DNA from: Bacillota bacterium
GTDB taxonomy: Bacteria > Bacillota > Sulfobacillia > JABLXB01
DNA: 19,955 bases
Assembly (NCBI GenBank): GCA_024653225.1
Contig: JANLGA010000002.1
Location: 16,975 to 36,929, forward strand
Reading direction: 5' to 3'
Shown here: positions 7,067 to 14,426 of the stretch, piece by piece
Numbering within the stretch: position 1 is the first letter of the stretch
How the letters are laid out: every line of letters begins with the position of its first letter
Notes under the pieces: generated by a model
The model's database searches: none
The model's input: the letters and a program-made list of their open reading frames with translations, nothing else
What the model was told of the DNA's origin: nothing
Made by a program: the position numbers and the translations under genes

Positions 7067-7999
7067 GTGGCCGGAGTCTGCAAGAACGTCCTGGAGGCCG
7101 TGGGCAACACGCCGCTGATAGAGCTGTGCAAGATGCAGCGGGACACGGGGGCTCGCGTACTGGCTAAGTTCGAGGCGGTCAATCCCGGTGGGAGCATCAA
7201 GACCAGGACGGCCCTGGGCATGGTGGAGGCCGCGGAAAGGGACGGCCGTCTTCGGCCCGGCTCTATAATAGTGGAGGCGACGAGCGGAAACCAGGGGATC
7301 GGGTTGGCCATGGTGGCGGCGGCGAAGGGTTACAGGGCGATCATATGCATGCCCGACAACATGAGCGAAGAGCGCAAGAGCCTCATACGGGCGTATGGAG
7401 CCGAATTGAGGCTCGTCCCGGCGGGCCGCGACATCCAGGAGGCCATCGCGTCGGCGCGGCGAGCGGCGGAGGAGATCGCGGCCGACGACCCGCGAGTGTT
7501 CCTGGCCGGGCAATTCTCGAATCCAGCGAACCCGTGGATACACCGGACGACTACGGCGAGGGAAATCCTCGAACAGGTGGACGGTCCGATAACGGCGTTC
7601 GTGGCCGGGGTCGGTACCGGGGGGTCGTTGACCGGCATAGGCGAGGCGATAAAGGAGAGGTTCCCCGACGCCTACGTGGCGGCCGTCGAACCGGAGAAAG
7701 CCGCCATATTGTCCGGGAGCAGGGTGATGGAGCACCACGTCCAGCAGGGGATCGGGGACGGACTCATCCCGGAGGTACTGAACACGGCCATATACGACGA
7801 CGTGATCGTGGTGTCGGACTGTGATGCCGTCGAGACGGCCAAGCGGCTGGCGAGGGAAGAGGGGCTGTTCGTCGGGGTATCGTCGGGCTCGAACGTGTGG
7901 GCCGCCCTCCGGGTGGCCGCGAAGCTCGGCAACGGCAAGATCGTCGTGACCATTCTGCCCGACACGGGCGAGAGGTACCTGAGCTGCGGGCTGTTCTGA
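7067..7999 (+). CDS. cysK: Cysteine synthase (O-acetylserine sulfhydrylase family, PLP type II)
   Basis: 310 aa, the normal length. It makes cysteine from an activated serine and sulfide. The PLP lysine is Lys45 in NPGGSIKTR, the substrate loop is TSGNQG (72-77), the phosphate-binding loop is GVGTGGSLTG, and the C-terminal LPDTGERYLS is typical of CysK. Two positions are worth noting: TSGNQG instead of the common TSGNTG, and Thr after the PLP lysine. The start is GTG 7067, with GCGGGGGG about 8 nt upstream. No serine acetyltransferase gene is nearby. Cystathionine beta-synthase or an O-phosphoserine-using enzyme cannot be fully excluded, although there are no CBS domains. It precedes the glycine/serine operon, which fits a shared serine theme. 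Confidence 0.88.
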   Translation: MAGVCKNVLEAVGNTPLIELCKMQRDTGARVLAKFEAVNPGGSIKTRTALGMVEAAERDGRLRPGSIIVEATSGNQGIGLAMVAAAKGYRAIICMPDNMSEERKSLIRAYGAELRLVPAGRDIQEAIASARRAAEEIAADDPRVFLAGQFSNPANPWIHRTTTAREILEQVDGPITAFVAGVGTGGSLTGIGEAIKERFPDAYVAAVEPEKAAILSGSRVMEHHVQQGIGDGLIPEVLNTAIYDDVIVVSDCDAVETAKRLAREEGLFVGVSSGSNVWAALRVAAKLGNGKIVVTILPDTGERYLSCGLF

Positions 8000-8018
8000 G
8001 CTGTTCTGATCGGTTGTC

Positions 8019-8036
8019 CGCGGGAGGAATCCCGCG
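8019..8036 (+). terminator. GC-rich hairpin after cysK (weak terminator candidate)
   Basis: A perfect 7-bp stem CGCGGGA/TCCCGCG with a GGAA loop lies 19 nt after the cysK stop. No U-tract follows, so it may be an inefficient terminator or an mRNA end-protecting hairpin. No good promoter lies between here and the riboswitch: TAGGAT at 8062-8067 lacks a -35. Read-through from cysK is therefore possible. Confidence 0.3.
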
Positions 8037-8121
8037 ACCGCGTGTCGAAGCCACGGATTCGTAGGATGCGGGGGTGACTGCGGACCCGCGGCCCAAAACG
8101 GAAGAGGCGACTGGGATGAAA

Positions 8122-8243
8122 GCGGCGGGAGAGTCCCCCGCGGCCGCGGCGCGGCGGGGGCGCCGAAGGGGCAAGGCCGAGGCTGAAACTCTCAGGCAAA
8201 CGCACCGCCGCCGGACCGACCCTGGATGGGGACTTGAGGTCGG
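8122..8243 (+). promoter_or_regulatory. Glycine riboswitch, single aptamer with downstream ghost-type hairpin
   Basis: Core conserved blocks are present in order: GGGAGAGTCCCC (8127-8138), GCGCCGAAGGGGCAA (8160-8174) and AAACTCTCAGGCAAACG (8186-8202). The closing P1 helix pairs GCGGCGG (8122-8128) with CCGCCGC (8205-8211). The variable P3 arm is a GC-rich CCCCCGC/GCGGGGG hairpin. Only one aptamer exists; instead of a second, a small hairpin CCGACC/GGTCGG (8216-8243) follows, resembling the ghost aptamer of type-1 singlet glycine riboswitches. It sits directly upstream of a terminator and gcvT. In gcv operons this class usually acts as a glycine-ON switch, letting transcription continue when glycine is abundant. 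Confidence 0.93.
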
Positions 8244-8249
8244 GGCTTG

Positions 8250-8287
8250 ACAGGGGAATGGCGAGAAGCGATTCCCCTGTTTTGTTT
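8250..8287 (+). terminator. Intrinsic terminator, expression platform of the glycine riboswitch
   Basis: The 10-bp perfect stem ACAGGGGAAT (8250-8259) / ATTCCCCTGT (8271-8280) has an 11-nt loop and is followed by TTTGTTT. It lies between the aptamer and the gcvT SD, as expected for transcription attenuation. CCCTG at 8220-8224 could compete for the 5' arm (CAGGG, 8251-8255) as part of an antiterminator; that is inference. Confidence 0.88.
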
Positions 8288-8291
8288 AGAC

Positions 8292-8298
8292 GGGGAGG
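8292..8298 (+). promoter_or_regulatory. SD site fixing the gcvT TTG start
   Basis: GGGGAGG is followed by 8 nt and TTG 8307. The longer open frame from 8247 runs back through the riboswitch terminator and cannot be the coding start. GTG 8298 overlaps the SD itself. Confidence 0.7.
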
Positions 8299-8306
8299 TG
8301 GATGGC

Positions 8307-9416
8307 TTGGAGGGACTGAAGAAAACCCCACTGTACGCGACGCACGTGAAGCACGGCGGTCGGATCGTTGACTTCGGGGGGTGGGCGCTTCCGGTTCAGT
8401 TCTCGGGAATCAAAGAGGAACACCTGGCGGTCAGGAACGCCGCCGGCCTGTTCGACGTGTCGCACATGGGCGAATTCATCGTCCAGGGGATGGACGCACT
8501 GGCCCTCGTCCAGCGCGTGACCTGCAACGACATCGCCAAGGGGTTTCCGGGGAGGGTCATATACTCCCCCATGTGCAACGAACGCGGGGGCGTCGTGGAC
8601 GACTTGATGGCTTGTTGCCTCGAGGACGGCGGCTACATGTTGGTGGTGAACGCGGCGAATATCGAGAAGGATTTCGATTGGGTTACGTCGCACGCGCGGG
8701 GGATGAGCGTGACGGTCCGGAACGTGTCGGCCGAGACGGGCGAGGTGGCGCTGCAGGGGCCGAATTCGCAGGCTATACTCCAGCGTCTCACGGACACCGA
8801 CCTGTCCGGGATGAAGTACTACCGCATGAAGGAAGGGGCCAGGGTCGCGGGGATCAGGGCGACTGTGGCCCGCACGGGGTACACGGGAGAAGACGGATTC
8901 GAAGTGTATTGCGACGCGGAGTACACCCCGGATATCTGGGACGCGATCATGGACGCGGGCGGTGATTACGGTATCGTGCCGTGCGGCCTGGGGGCAAGGG
9001 ACACGCTGAGGTTCGAGGCCTCGATGCCGTTGTACGGCCATGAGCTGGACGACGAGCGTACGCCCCTCGAAGCCGGGCTGGAGAGGTTCGTCTCGTTCGA
9101 CAAGGGGGACTACATAGGGCGGGAGGCACTGGCGAGGCAGAAAGCCGAGGGCGTGAAGTTGAGGCTGATCGGTTTCGAGACCGTGGACAGGGGGGGTGTG
9201 CCGCGGGCGGGTTATCCCGTGGTGTGTGACGGTTCGGTCGTCGGGAAGGTCACGAGCGGCAACTATAGTCCCACTTTCGACAAGAACCTCGGGATGGCAT
9301 ACGTGCCCGCCGAACTGGCGGAGCCCGGTCGGGAGCTGGGGCTGGACGTGAGGGGAAGGATCCTCAGGATAAGGGTTGTGCCTTTACCATTTTACAAGAG
9401 GGGGGCAAGGAAGTAG
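8307..9416 (+). CDS. gcvT: Aminomethyltransferase, glycine cleavage T protein
   Basis: 369 aa, usual length. It transfers the methylene group from the aminomethyl arm of GcvH to tetrahydrofolate, releasing ammonia. Signatures: KKTPLYATHVKHGGRIVDFGGW at the N-terminus (TPLY, DFGGW), LFDVSHMGEF, ERGGVVDDLM, ARTGYTGEDGFEVYC, GLGARDTLRFEASMPLYGHE, and the C-terminal barrel with GKVTSGNYSPT. All family landmarks look intact. It starts with TTG behind a strong SD. It is the first gene of the riboswitch-controlled operon; its TAG directly abuts the gcvH ATG. Confidence 0.95.
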   Translation: MEGLKKTPLYATHVKHGGRIVDFGGWALPVQFSGIKEEHLAVRNAAGLFDVSHMGEFIVQGMDALALVQRVTCNDIAKGFPGRVIYSPMCNERGGVVDDLMACCLEDGGYMLVVNAANIEKDFDWVTSHARGMSVTVRNVSAETGEVALQGPNSQAILQRLTDTDLSGMKYYRMKEGARVAGIRATVARTGYTGEDGFEVYCDAEYTPDIWDAIMDAGGDYGIVPCGLGARDTLRFEASMPLYGHELDDERTPLEAGLERFVSFDKGDYIGREALARQKAEGVKLRLIGFETVDRGGVPRAGYPVVCDGSVVGKVTSGNYSPTFDKNLGMAYVPAELAEPGRELGLDVRGRILRIRVVPLPFYKRGARK

Positions 9417-9806
9417 ATGCATCCTGCGGATAGGAGATACACGAAGACCCATGAGTGGCTTAAGGTCGAGGGCGCGGAGGGCCGCGTCGGGATCACGCAC
9501 CACGCCCAGGATCACCTCGGTGACGTGGTGTTTGTCGAGCTTCCGGCGGTGGGCAAACAAGTCAAACAGGGTGAACAGTTGTGCGTGGTGGAGTCGGTGA
9601 AGGCGGTCGCGGACTGCTATTCCCCGGCGTCCGGGAAGGTCGTGAAGGTGAACAAGCGGCTGGCGGACAGCCCCGAGTTACTGAACAAGGACCCTCACGG
9701 CGAGGCGTGGATCGCGGTCATCGAGTTGGGCGATCCCGGGGAAGTCTCATCGCTTCTCGACAGCGCTTCGTACGACAAGTTCTGCGAAGAGGAGAGCGGT
9801 CACTAG
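9417..9806 (+). CDS. gcvH: Glycine cleavage H protein (lipoyl carrier)
   Basis: 129 aa, normal length. It shuttles the aminomethyl group and electrons between the P, T and L proteins on a lipoyl arm. The lipoylation site is Lys62 in VVESVKAVAD. The fold-typical YTKTHEWLKVEG, VGITHHAQDHLGDVVFVELP, and LLNKDPHGEAWI are present. It should be the acceptor for octanoate from the LipM-like protein encoded downstream, and the substrate on which the LipS-like proteins add sulfur. Start and stop abut both neighbours (TAG/ATG on each side), so translation is coupled. Confidence 0.96.
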   Translation: MHPADRRYTKTHEWLKVEGAEGRVGITHHAQDHLGDVVFVELPAVGKQVKQGEQLCVVESVKAVADCYSPASGKVVKVNKRLADSPELLNKDPHGEAWIAVIELGDPGEVSSLLDSASYDKFCEEESGH

Positions 9807-11141
9807 ATGAATTACATACCTCACACGGATAATGACCGCGAGCGGATGCTCGAGGCTATAGGCGTGGGGCGCGTCGCCGAGCTTTTCGAGGACATACCGA
9901 AGAAGGTGCGTCTCGGGCGTCCCCTTGACCTCCCGCCTGGTATGTCGGAGCTCGAGGTGTACAGTCTCCTCTACGGGTTGAGCAAGAAGAACCTGAATCT
10001 CAACGATTGCGTGTCCTTCCTCGGGGCGGGTGTGTACGACCACTTCATCCCGGCGGTGGTCGATCACGTGATATCGAGGTCGGAGCTTTACACGGCGTAC
10101 ACGCCGTACCAGCCGGAGGTCAGCCAGGCGGTCCTCCAGATCATCTACGAGTACCAGACGGCCATATGCGAACTGACGGGGATGGACGTTTCCAACGCCT
10201 CCCACTACGACGGTTCCACCGCGGCCGCGGAGGCGGCGATCATAGCCGCCATGCACACCGGTAGACGCAAGGCGGTAGTGTCCGAGGCGGTGCACCCCGA
10301 GTACAGGCGGACGATAAACACGTACGCCCACGGGTACGGAATCGAGGTGACCGAGATACCCTGCTCCGGCGGGGTCACCGACTGGAGTCGGGCCCCCGAG
10401 GCGATGTCGGGCGCCGCCACCCTGATAGTGCAGAACCCCAATTTCTTCGGGTGCCTGGAGGAGCTCCAATCGGCCGAACGGGCCGCCCACGGGGCGGGGG
10501 CGCTCTTCACGGTGATCGTGGACCCCATTTCGCTGGGCGTGCTCAGGCCGCCCGGGGATTACGGGGCGGACATCGTAGTCGGCGAGGGCCAGTCCCTGGG
10601 CAACGCCCCGTCCTTCGGCGGACCGTACCTCGGGATATTCGCGGTGAAGAGCCCGTTGGTCAGGAGGCTTCCGGGAAGGGTAATCGGCATGACCCGCGAC
10701 AATAGGGGGCAGCGGGGATTCGTCATGACCCTCCAAACCCGAGAGCAGCACATTCGACGAGAGAAGGCCACTTCGAACATATGCTCGAACGAGGCACTGT
10801 GCGCGGCGGCGGCGCTGGTCTACATGACGACGATGGGTAAACAGGGCATGAGGGAAGTCGGCGAACTCTGCACGGCCAAATCCCATTACCTTGCAGGGCG
10901 GCTCGCGGAGGTCGGGTACCGGCCGGCGTTCCAGGCGCCGTTCTTCAAGGAGTTCGCCGTGAGGTGCCCCGTCGAGCCCGAGAGCATAGTGACGAGACTC
11001 GCCGGCGAGGGCATCCTGGCCGGCTATCCGCTCGGCCGGGCGTATCCTCAATTCCGTGACTGCCTGCTGATCGCGGTGACCGAGAAGAGGACGAGGAGCG
11101 AGATGGACACGTTCGTCGCGCGATTGGAGGGATTGAAATGA
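9807..11141 (+). CDS. gcvPA: Glycine decarboxylase (P protein) subunit 1
   Basis: 444 aa, matching the N-terminal half of single-chain P protein. Signatures: MNYIPHTDNDRERML, SFLGAGVYDHFIPAVVDH, AYTPYQPEVSQAVLQIIYEYQT, GMDVSNASHYDGSTAAAEA, and the GRVIGMTRD...FVMTLQTREQHIRREKATSNIC region. It forms a heterotetramer with GcvPB and lacks the PLP lysine, which resides in GcvPB. The split form is typical of Bacillota and many thermophiles. ATG follows the gcvH stop directly; the end overlaps gcvPB by 4 nt (ATGA). Confidence 0.96.
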   Translation: MNYIPHTDNDRERMLEAIGVGRVAELFEDIPKKVRLGRPLDLPPGMSELEVYSLLYGLSKKNLNLNDCVSFLGAGVYDHFIPAVVDHVISRSELYTAYTPYQPEVSQAVLQIIYEYQTAICELTGMDVSNASHYDGSTAAAEAAIIAAMHTGRRKAVVSEAVHPEYRRTINTYAHGYGIEVTEIPCSGGVTDWSRAPEAMSGAATLIVQNPNFFGCLEELQSAERAAHGAGALFTVIVDPISLGVLRPPGDYGADIVVGEGQSLGNAPSFGGPYLGIFAVKSPLVRRLPGRVIGMTRDNRGQRGFVMTLQTREQHIRREKATSNICSNEALCAAAALVYMTTMGKQGMREVGELCTAKSHYLAGRLAEVGYRPAFQAPFFKEFAVRCPVEPESIVTRLAGEGILAGYPLGRAYPQFRDCLLIAVTEKRTRSEMDTFVARLEGLK

Positions 11142-12595
11142 AGAGACTTGAACCCCTGATCTACGAGTTGAGCTCGCCGGGGCGTAGAGCATATTCCCTC
11201 CCGGAGTGCGACGTACCCGTCCCGAGCGGAGCGATTCCGCCCGGCATGGCGAGAGAGATTCCGGCCGAGCTCCCGGAAGTGAGCGAAGTGGACCTAGTCA
11301 GGCACTTCACGAGGCTCTCTCAGCTCAATCACGGCGTGGACACGGGTTTCTACCCGCTCGGCTCGTGCACCATGAAATACAATCCGAAGGTGAACGAGCA
11401 GGCGAGCCGGCTCCCGGGATTCGCCGCGATACACCCGTACCAGCCGGAGGAGACTGTCCAGGGCGCGCTGCAGCTCATGTACGAGTGCAGCCGGTACTTG
11501 GCCGAGATAGCGGGCATGGACGAGGTCACGCTGCAGCCGGCCGCGGGCGCGCACGGGGAACTGACCGGCCTGCTGCTGATCAAGGCATACCATGAGCACC
11601 GCGGGGAGAAACGGACGAAAGTGATAGTGCCGGATTCGTCCCACGGGACCAATCCCGCGTCGGCCGCCATCGGCGGACTGGAAATCGTGACGATAAAGTC
11701 CGACGACCGCGGCGGGGTGGACCTGGAGGAATTGAGGAAGGTCGCGGACCGCGATTGCGCGGCGTTAATGCTCACGAACCCGAACACGCTCGGGCTGTTC
11801 GACGAGAACATCCACGTGATCGCCGACATCGTCCACGAGGCCGGGGGGCTCCTCTACTATGACGGCGCGAATGCCAACGCCATCATGGGATATACCAGGC
11901 CGGGGGACATGGGGTTCGACGTAGTGCACTTCAACCTCCACAAGACGTTTTCCACCCCGCACGGCGGGGGCGGACCGGGCTCGGGCGCGGTCGGGGTCAA
12001 GAAGAAACTGGCCCCGTACATGCCGGTTCCGTTCGTGACATTCGACGGTTCAAAGTACGCCCTCTCGTACGACAAGCCGCTCACCATAGGCAAGGTCAAG
12101 TCGTTCTACGGCAACTTCGGTGTCGTCGTGAAGGCTTACACGTACATCAGGGCACTCGGACCGGACGGCCTCAAGAGGGTCAGCGAGGACGCGGTGCTGA
12201 ACGCGAACTACGTGATGCGTCGCCTGGTCCCCACCTACGACCTGCCCTACGACAGGCACTGCAAGCATGAATTCGTGGTCGCACCGTGGAGCATCAAGAA
12301 GCGGACCGGCGTGAGGACCACCGACATAGCCAAGCGCTTGCTGGACTACGGGGTCCATCCGCCGACCACGTATTTCCCGTTGATCGTCGAGGAGGCGCTG
12401 ATGATAGAACCGACCGAGACGGAGAGCGTGGAGACGCTGGATTACTTCGTCCAGGCCATGCTCGAGATCGCCGAGGAGGCGGAGAAAGACCCCGACAAGG
12501 TCAAGGGGGCACCCCACACGACCCCCGTCGGAAGACTGGACGAAGCGGGGGCGGCCCGCAATCTCAATTTGAGGTGGAGGAAGCCCGGGGATTGA
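11138..12595 (+). CDS. gcvPB: Glycine decarboxylase (P protein) subunit 2, PLP-bearing
   Basis: 485 aa, the usual length. Catalyses PLP-dependent decarboxylation of glycine and loads the aminomethyl group on lipoyl-GcvH. The PLP lysine is Lys269 in FNLHKTFSTPHGGGGPG. Other signatures: GFYPLGSCTMKYNPK, PYQPEETVQGALQLMYE, LQPAAGAHGELTG, PDSSHGTNPASA, HEFVV, and the C-terminal HPPTTYFP and MIEPTETES. Downstream translation is coupled: its TGA overlaps a TTG start (TTGA) of the radical SAM gene. Confidence 0.96.
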   Translation: MKRLEPLIYELSSPGRRAYSLPECDVPVPSGAIPPGMAREIPAELPEVSEVDLVRHFTRLSQLNHGVDTGFYPLGSCTMKYNPKVNEQASRLPGFAAIHPYQPEETVQGALQLMYECSRYLAEIAGMDEVTLQPAAGAHGELTGLLLIKAYHEHRGEKRTKVIVPDSSHGTNPASAAIGGLEIVTIKSDDRGGVDLEELRKVADRDCAALMLTNPNTLGLFDENIHVIADIVHEAGGLLYYDGANANAIMGYTRPGDMGFDVVHFNLHKTFSTPHGGGGPGSGAVGVKKKLAPYMPVPFVTFDGSKYALSYDKPLTIGKVKSFYGNFGVVVKAYTYIRALGPDGLKRVSEDAVLNANYVMRRLVPTYDLPYDRHCKHEFVVAPWSIKKRTGVRTTDIAKRLLDYGVHPPTTYFPLIVEEALMIEPTETESVETLDYFVQAMLEIAEEAEKDPDKVKGAPHTTPVGRLDEAGAARNLNLRWRKPGD

Positions 12596-13440
12596 GAGAC
12601 TCGTCGGACGGGTCCCCGGCGAAAGTCGAGTTCGTCTATCCGTCGGCGACGCTGGCGGTGAGCGTGACCGGGAATGACTGTGCGCTGAAATGTGCCCACT
12701 GCGGCGGGCACTACCTCAAGGGGATGGTGCCCGCTGCCAGGGCGCTGCAAACCGTGGAGCGTGCGAAAGGGAGATACATGAGTTGCCTGGTCAGCGGGGG
12801 GTGCGACCGACGGGGTGCCGTGCCGGTGTTGAACGATGAGTCGCTCCTCCGCGGACTGAAGCGGGCCGGACTGCGCTTGAACTTCCACACGGGCATCGTG
12901 AACGAAGATACCGCTGCCGGTGTGGCGGAATGGGCGGACTGCGTTTCCCTGGACCTGGTGCTGGACGGCGAAACGATACGCGAAGTGTTCGGGCCGACAT
13001 TGCGTCCCGAGGACTTCGCCGCGTCTTACGAATCCCTGGCGCGCCGTGCGCGCGTGGTGCCGCACGTCTGCCTCGGGCTGCGCGGGGGTTCACTCCGGGG
13101 TGAGAGGCTGGTCCTGGAGTATCTGGCTTGCGACCGCAGAAGGCCGGAACACCTCGTCTTAATAGTGTTCACTCCGACCGAGGGGACGGCGTTCGAGCAC
13201 AGGATGCCCCCAGACCCGCGGGAGGTCGGGGAGTACGTCGCCCTTGCCGGGGAGATGCTCCCGGGGACGAAACTGACGCTCGGATGCATGAGGCCCCGCG
13301 GGAGATACAGGGAACAGGTGGATATGCAGTGCCTGGAGGCCGGGATTGACGGCATCGTCAACCCGAGCCCGGCCGCCGAGCGGCGAGCCCGGGAAGGCGG
13401 CTGGCGCGTGCTGACGAAGAGGGAGTGCTGCGCACTTTGA
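12592..13440 (+). CDS. lipS1: LipS1-like radical SAM protein, probable lipoyl sulfur insertion
   Basis: 282 aa from TTG 12592 (TTGA overlap with gcvPB). The radical SAM motif CxxxCxxC is Cys30, Cys34, Cys37 (CALKCAHC), followed by GGHYLKGM. Further cysteines are C65 and C71 (SCLVSGGC), C117, C160, C180, C232, C247 and a C-terminal ECCAL (279-280), enough to bind a second [4Fe-4S] cluster. The sequence resembles the BioB-related proteins (COG1856-type) that include LipS1 of Thermococcus. LipS1 acts on the 8-mercaptooctanoyl intermediate to complete the lipoyl group. The context (gcvH, lipM, lpd in one operon) strongly supports lipoyl synthesis. The assignment of which protein is S1 and which S2 rests on sequence memory, so it is less sure than the pair itself. 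BioB itself is unlikely, as no other biotin genes are present. Confidence 0.7.
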   Translation: MRDSSDGSPAKVEFVYPSATLAVSVTGNDCALKCAHCGGHYLKGMVPAARALQTVERAKGRYMSCLVSGGCDRRGAVPVLNDESLLRGLKRAGLRLNFHTGIVNEDTAAGVAEWADCVSLDLVLDGETIREVFGPTLRPEDFAASYESLARRARVVPHVCLGLRGGSLRGERLVLEYLACDRRRPEHLVLIVFTPTEGTAFEHRMPPDPREVGEYVALAGEMLPGTKLTLGCMRPRGRYREQVDMQCLEAGIDGIVNPSPAAERRAREGGWRVLTKRECCAL

Positions 13441-14426
13441 TCCGGGTTTCCGCGGGAACGGCCGGCGTGATGAATCTCATCCGGGCGAGGGTGGATGCCC
13501 CGCCGACCACGGCCTATCTCATGGTCGGCGAACGCTGCGCCTTTGACTGCGGGTTTTGCCCACAGGCCAAGGGAGCATCGTCGAGGGTCGAGATGCTCTC
13601 GCGGGTGACGTGGCCGGAATTCGACGAGGACGAGGTGCTCCGAGCGCTGGCCGGCCGGCGGGCGGCGGAGGCGTTCAAGAGGGTCTGCGTCCAGGTAGTG
13701 CACGGCGGCGGGGCACTCAGGCGGGCGGAGAACCTCGTGCGGGCCATGACTTCGGCCGCTCGGAACGTGTCCGGGCCCGGCCTACCGGTGTCCGTGTCGG
13801 TACACGTGGGCGGGCTGTCTGACGCGGTACGGCTCTTCGAGGCCGGCGCCGAGAGGTTGGGATTGCCCGTGGACGCGGCGACCCCGTCGGTATACTCGCG
13901 CGTGAAGGGAGGGTCCTGGGAGAGGGCTGTCGCCCGCGTGTGGGAGGTGGCGGCGGCGTTCCCGGGGCGGGTGGGCACTCACCTGGTTGCGGGCCTCGGT
14001 GAGACCGAGGAAGAGATGGCGCGGGCGATCCAGGCGATGTACGATTGCGGAGTCACGGTGGGCCTGTTCGCCTTCACCCCGGTGAAAGGGACTAGGATGG
14101 AGGCCGTGCGCCCGCCGCCGATGGATTCGTACAGGAGGCTCCAGGTGGTTCATTTCTTGATCAGGACGGGCAGATCGCGCGCCGAACGCATGACGTTCAG
14201 GGACGGTATGATAACGGGGTACGGGCTGGATGCGCGGGAGCTGGTCGCCGCGCTCCGGTCGGGAGGTGCGTTCCTGACCACCGGCTGTCCAGGATGCAAC
14301 AGGCCGTACTACAACGAGCGTCCGGGGAGGACCCTGTACAATTACCCGTCGGGGCCGGACCCGGCGGAAATTGAAGCGGCCATTAGATGCTCGATGCCGG
14401 TCACCGAGGGAGAGTCTGCGGAATGA
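13437..14426 (+). CDS. lipS2: LipS2-like radical SAM protein, probable first sulfur insertion into octanoyl-GcvH
   Basis: 329 aa from TTG 13437 (TTGA overlap; GGGAG 11 nt upstream); GTG 13425 is an alternative, giving four more residues. The radical SAM cysteines are C34, C38, C41 (CAFDCGFCPQAKG). A SAM-binding barrel follows (VQVVHGGG, SVSVHVGG, THLVAGLGETEEE, FAFTPVKGT). A C-terminal GCPGCNRPYYNERPG (C284, C287), together with C84, could hold an auxiliary [4Fe-4S] cluster. It resembles the biotin-synthase-related group (COG2516-type) to which LipS2 belongs. LipS2 in Thermococcus acts on octanoyl substrate before LipS1. Its stop overlaps the lipM start (ATGA). Function is inferred from family resemblance plus operon context. 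Confidence 0.7.
   Translation: MIRVSAGTAGVMNLIRARVDAPPTTAYLMVGERCAFDCGFCPQAKGASSRVEMLSRVTWPEFDEDEVLRALAGRRAAEAFKRVCVQVVHGGGALRRAENLVRAMTSAARNVSGPGLPVSVSVHVGGLSDAVRLFEAGAERLGLPVDAATPSVYSRVKGGSWERAVARVWEVAAAFPGRVGTHLVAGLGETEEEMARAIQAMYDCGVTVGLFAFTPVKGTRMEAVRPPPMDSYRRLQVVHFLIRTGRSRAERMTFRDGMITGYGLDARELVAALRSGGAFLTTGCPGCNRPYYNERPGRTLYNYPSGPDPAEIEAAIRCSMPVTEGESAE

Noticed and set aside
7264..7269. TATAAT inside cysK
   Set aside because: It encodes the Ser-Ile-Ile stretch of the protein and has no -35 at proper spacing (GACGGC).
9747..11192. 481-codon minus-strand open frame opposite gcvPA
   Set aside because: It is an exact antisense shadow of a highly conserved gene and shows no independent protein features.
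12592..14426. Annotating the two radical SAM genes as biotin synthase (BioB)
   Set aside because: There are two different proteins, both with extra cysteines, within a gcv/lipoyl operon and without bioA, bioD or bioF nearby; LipS1/LipS2 fits better.
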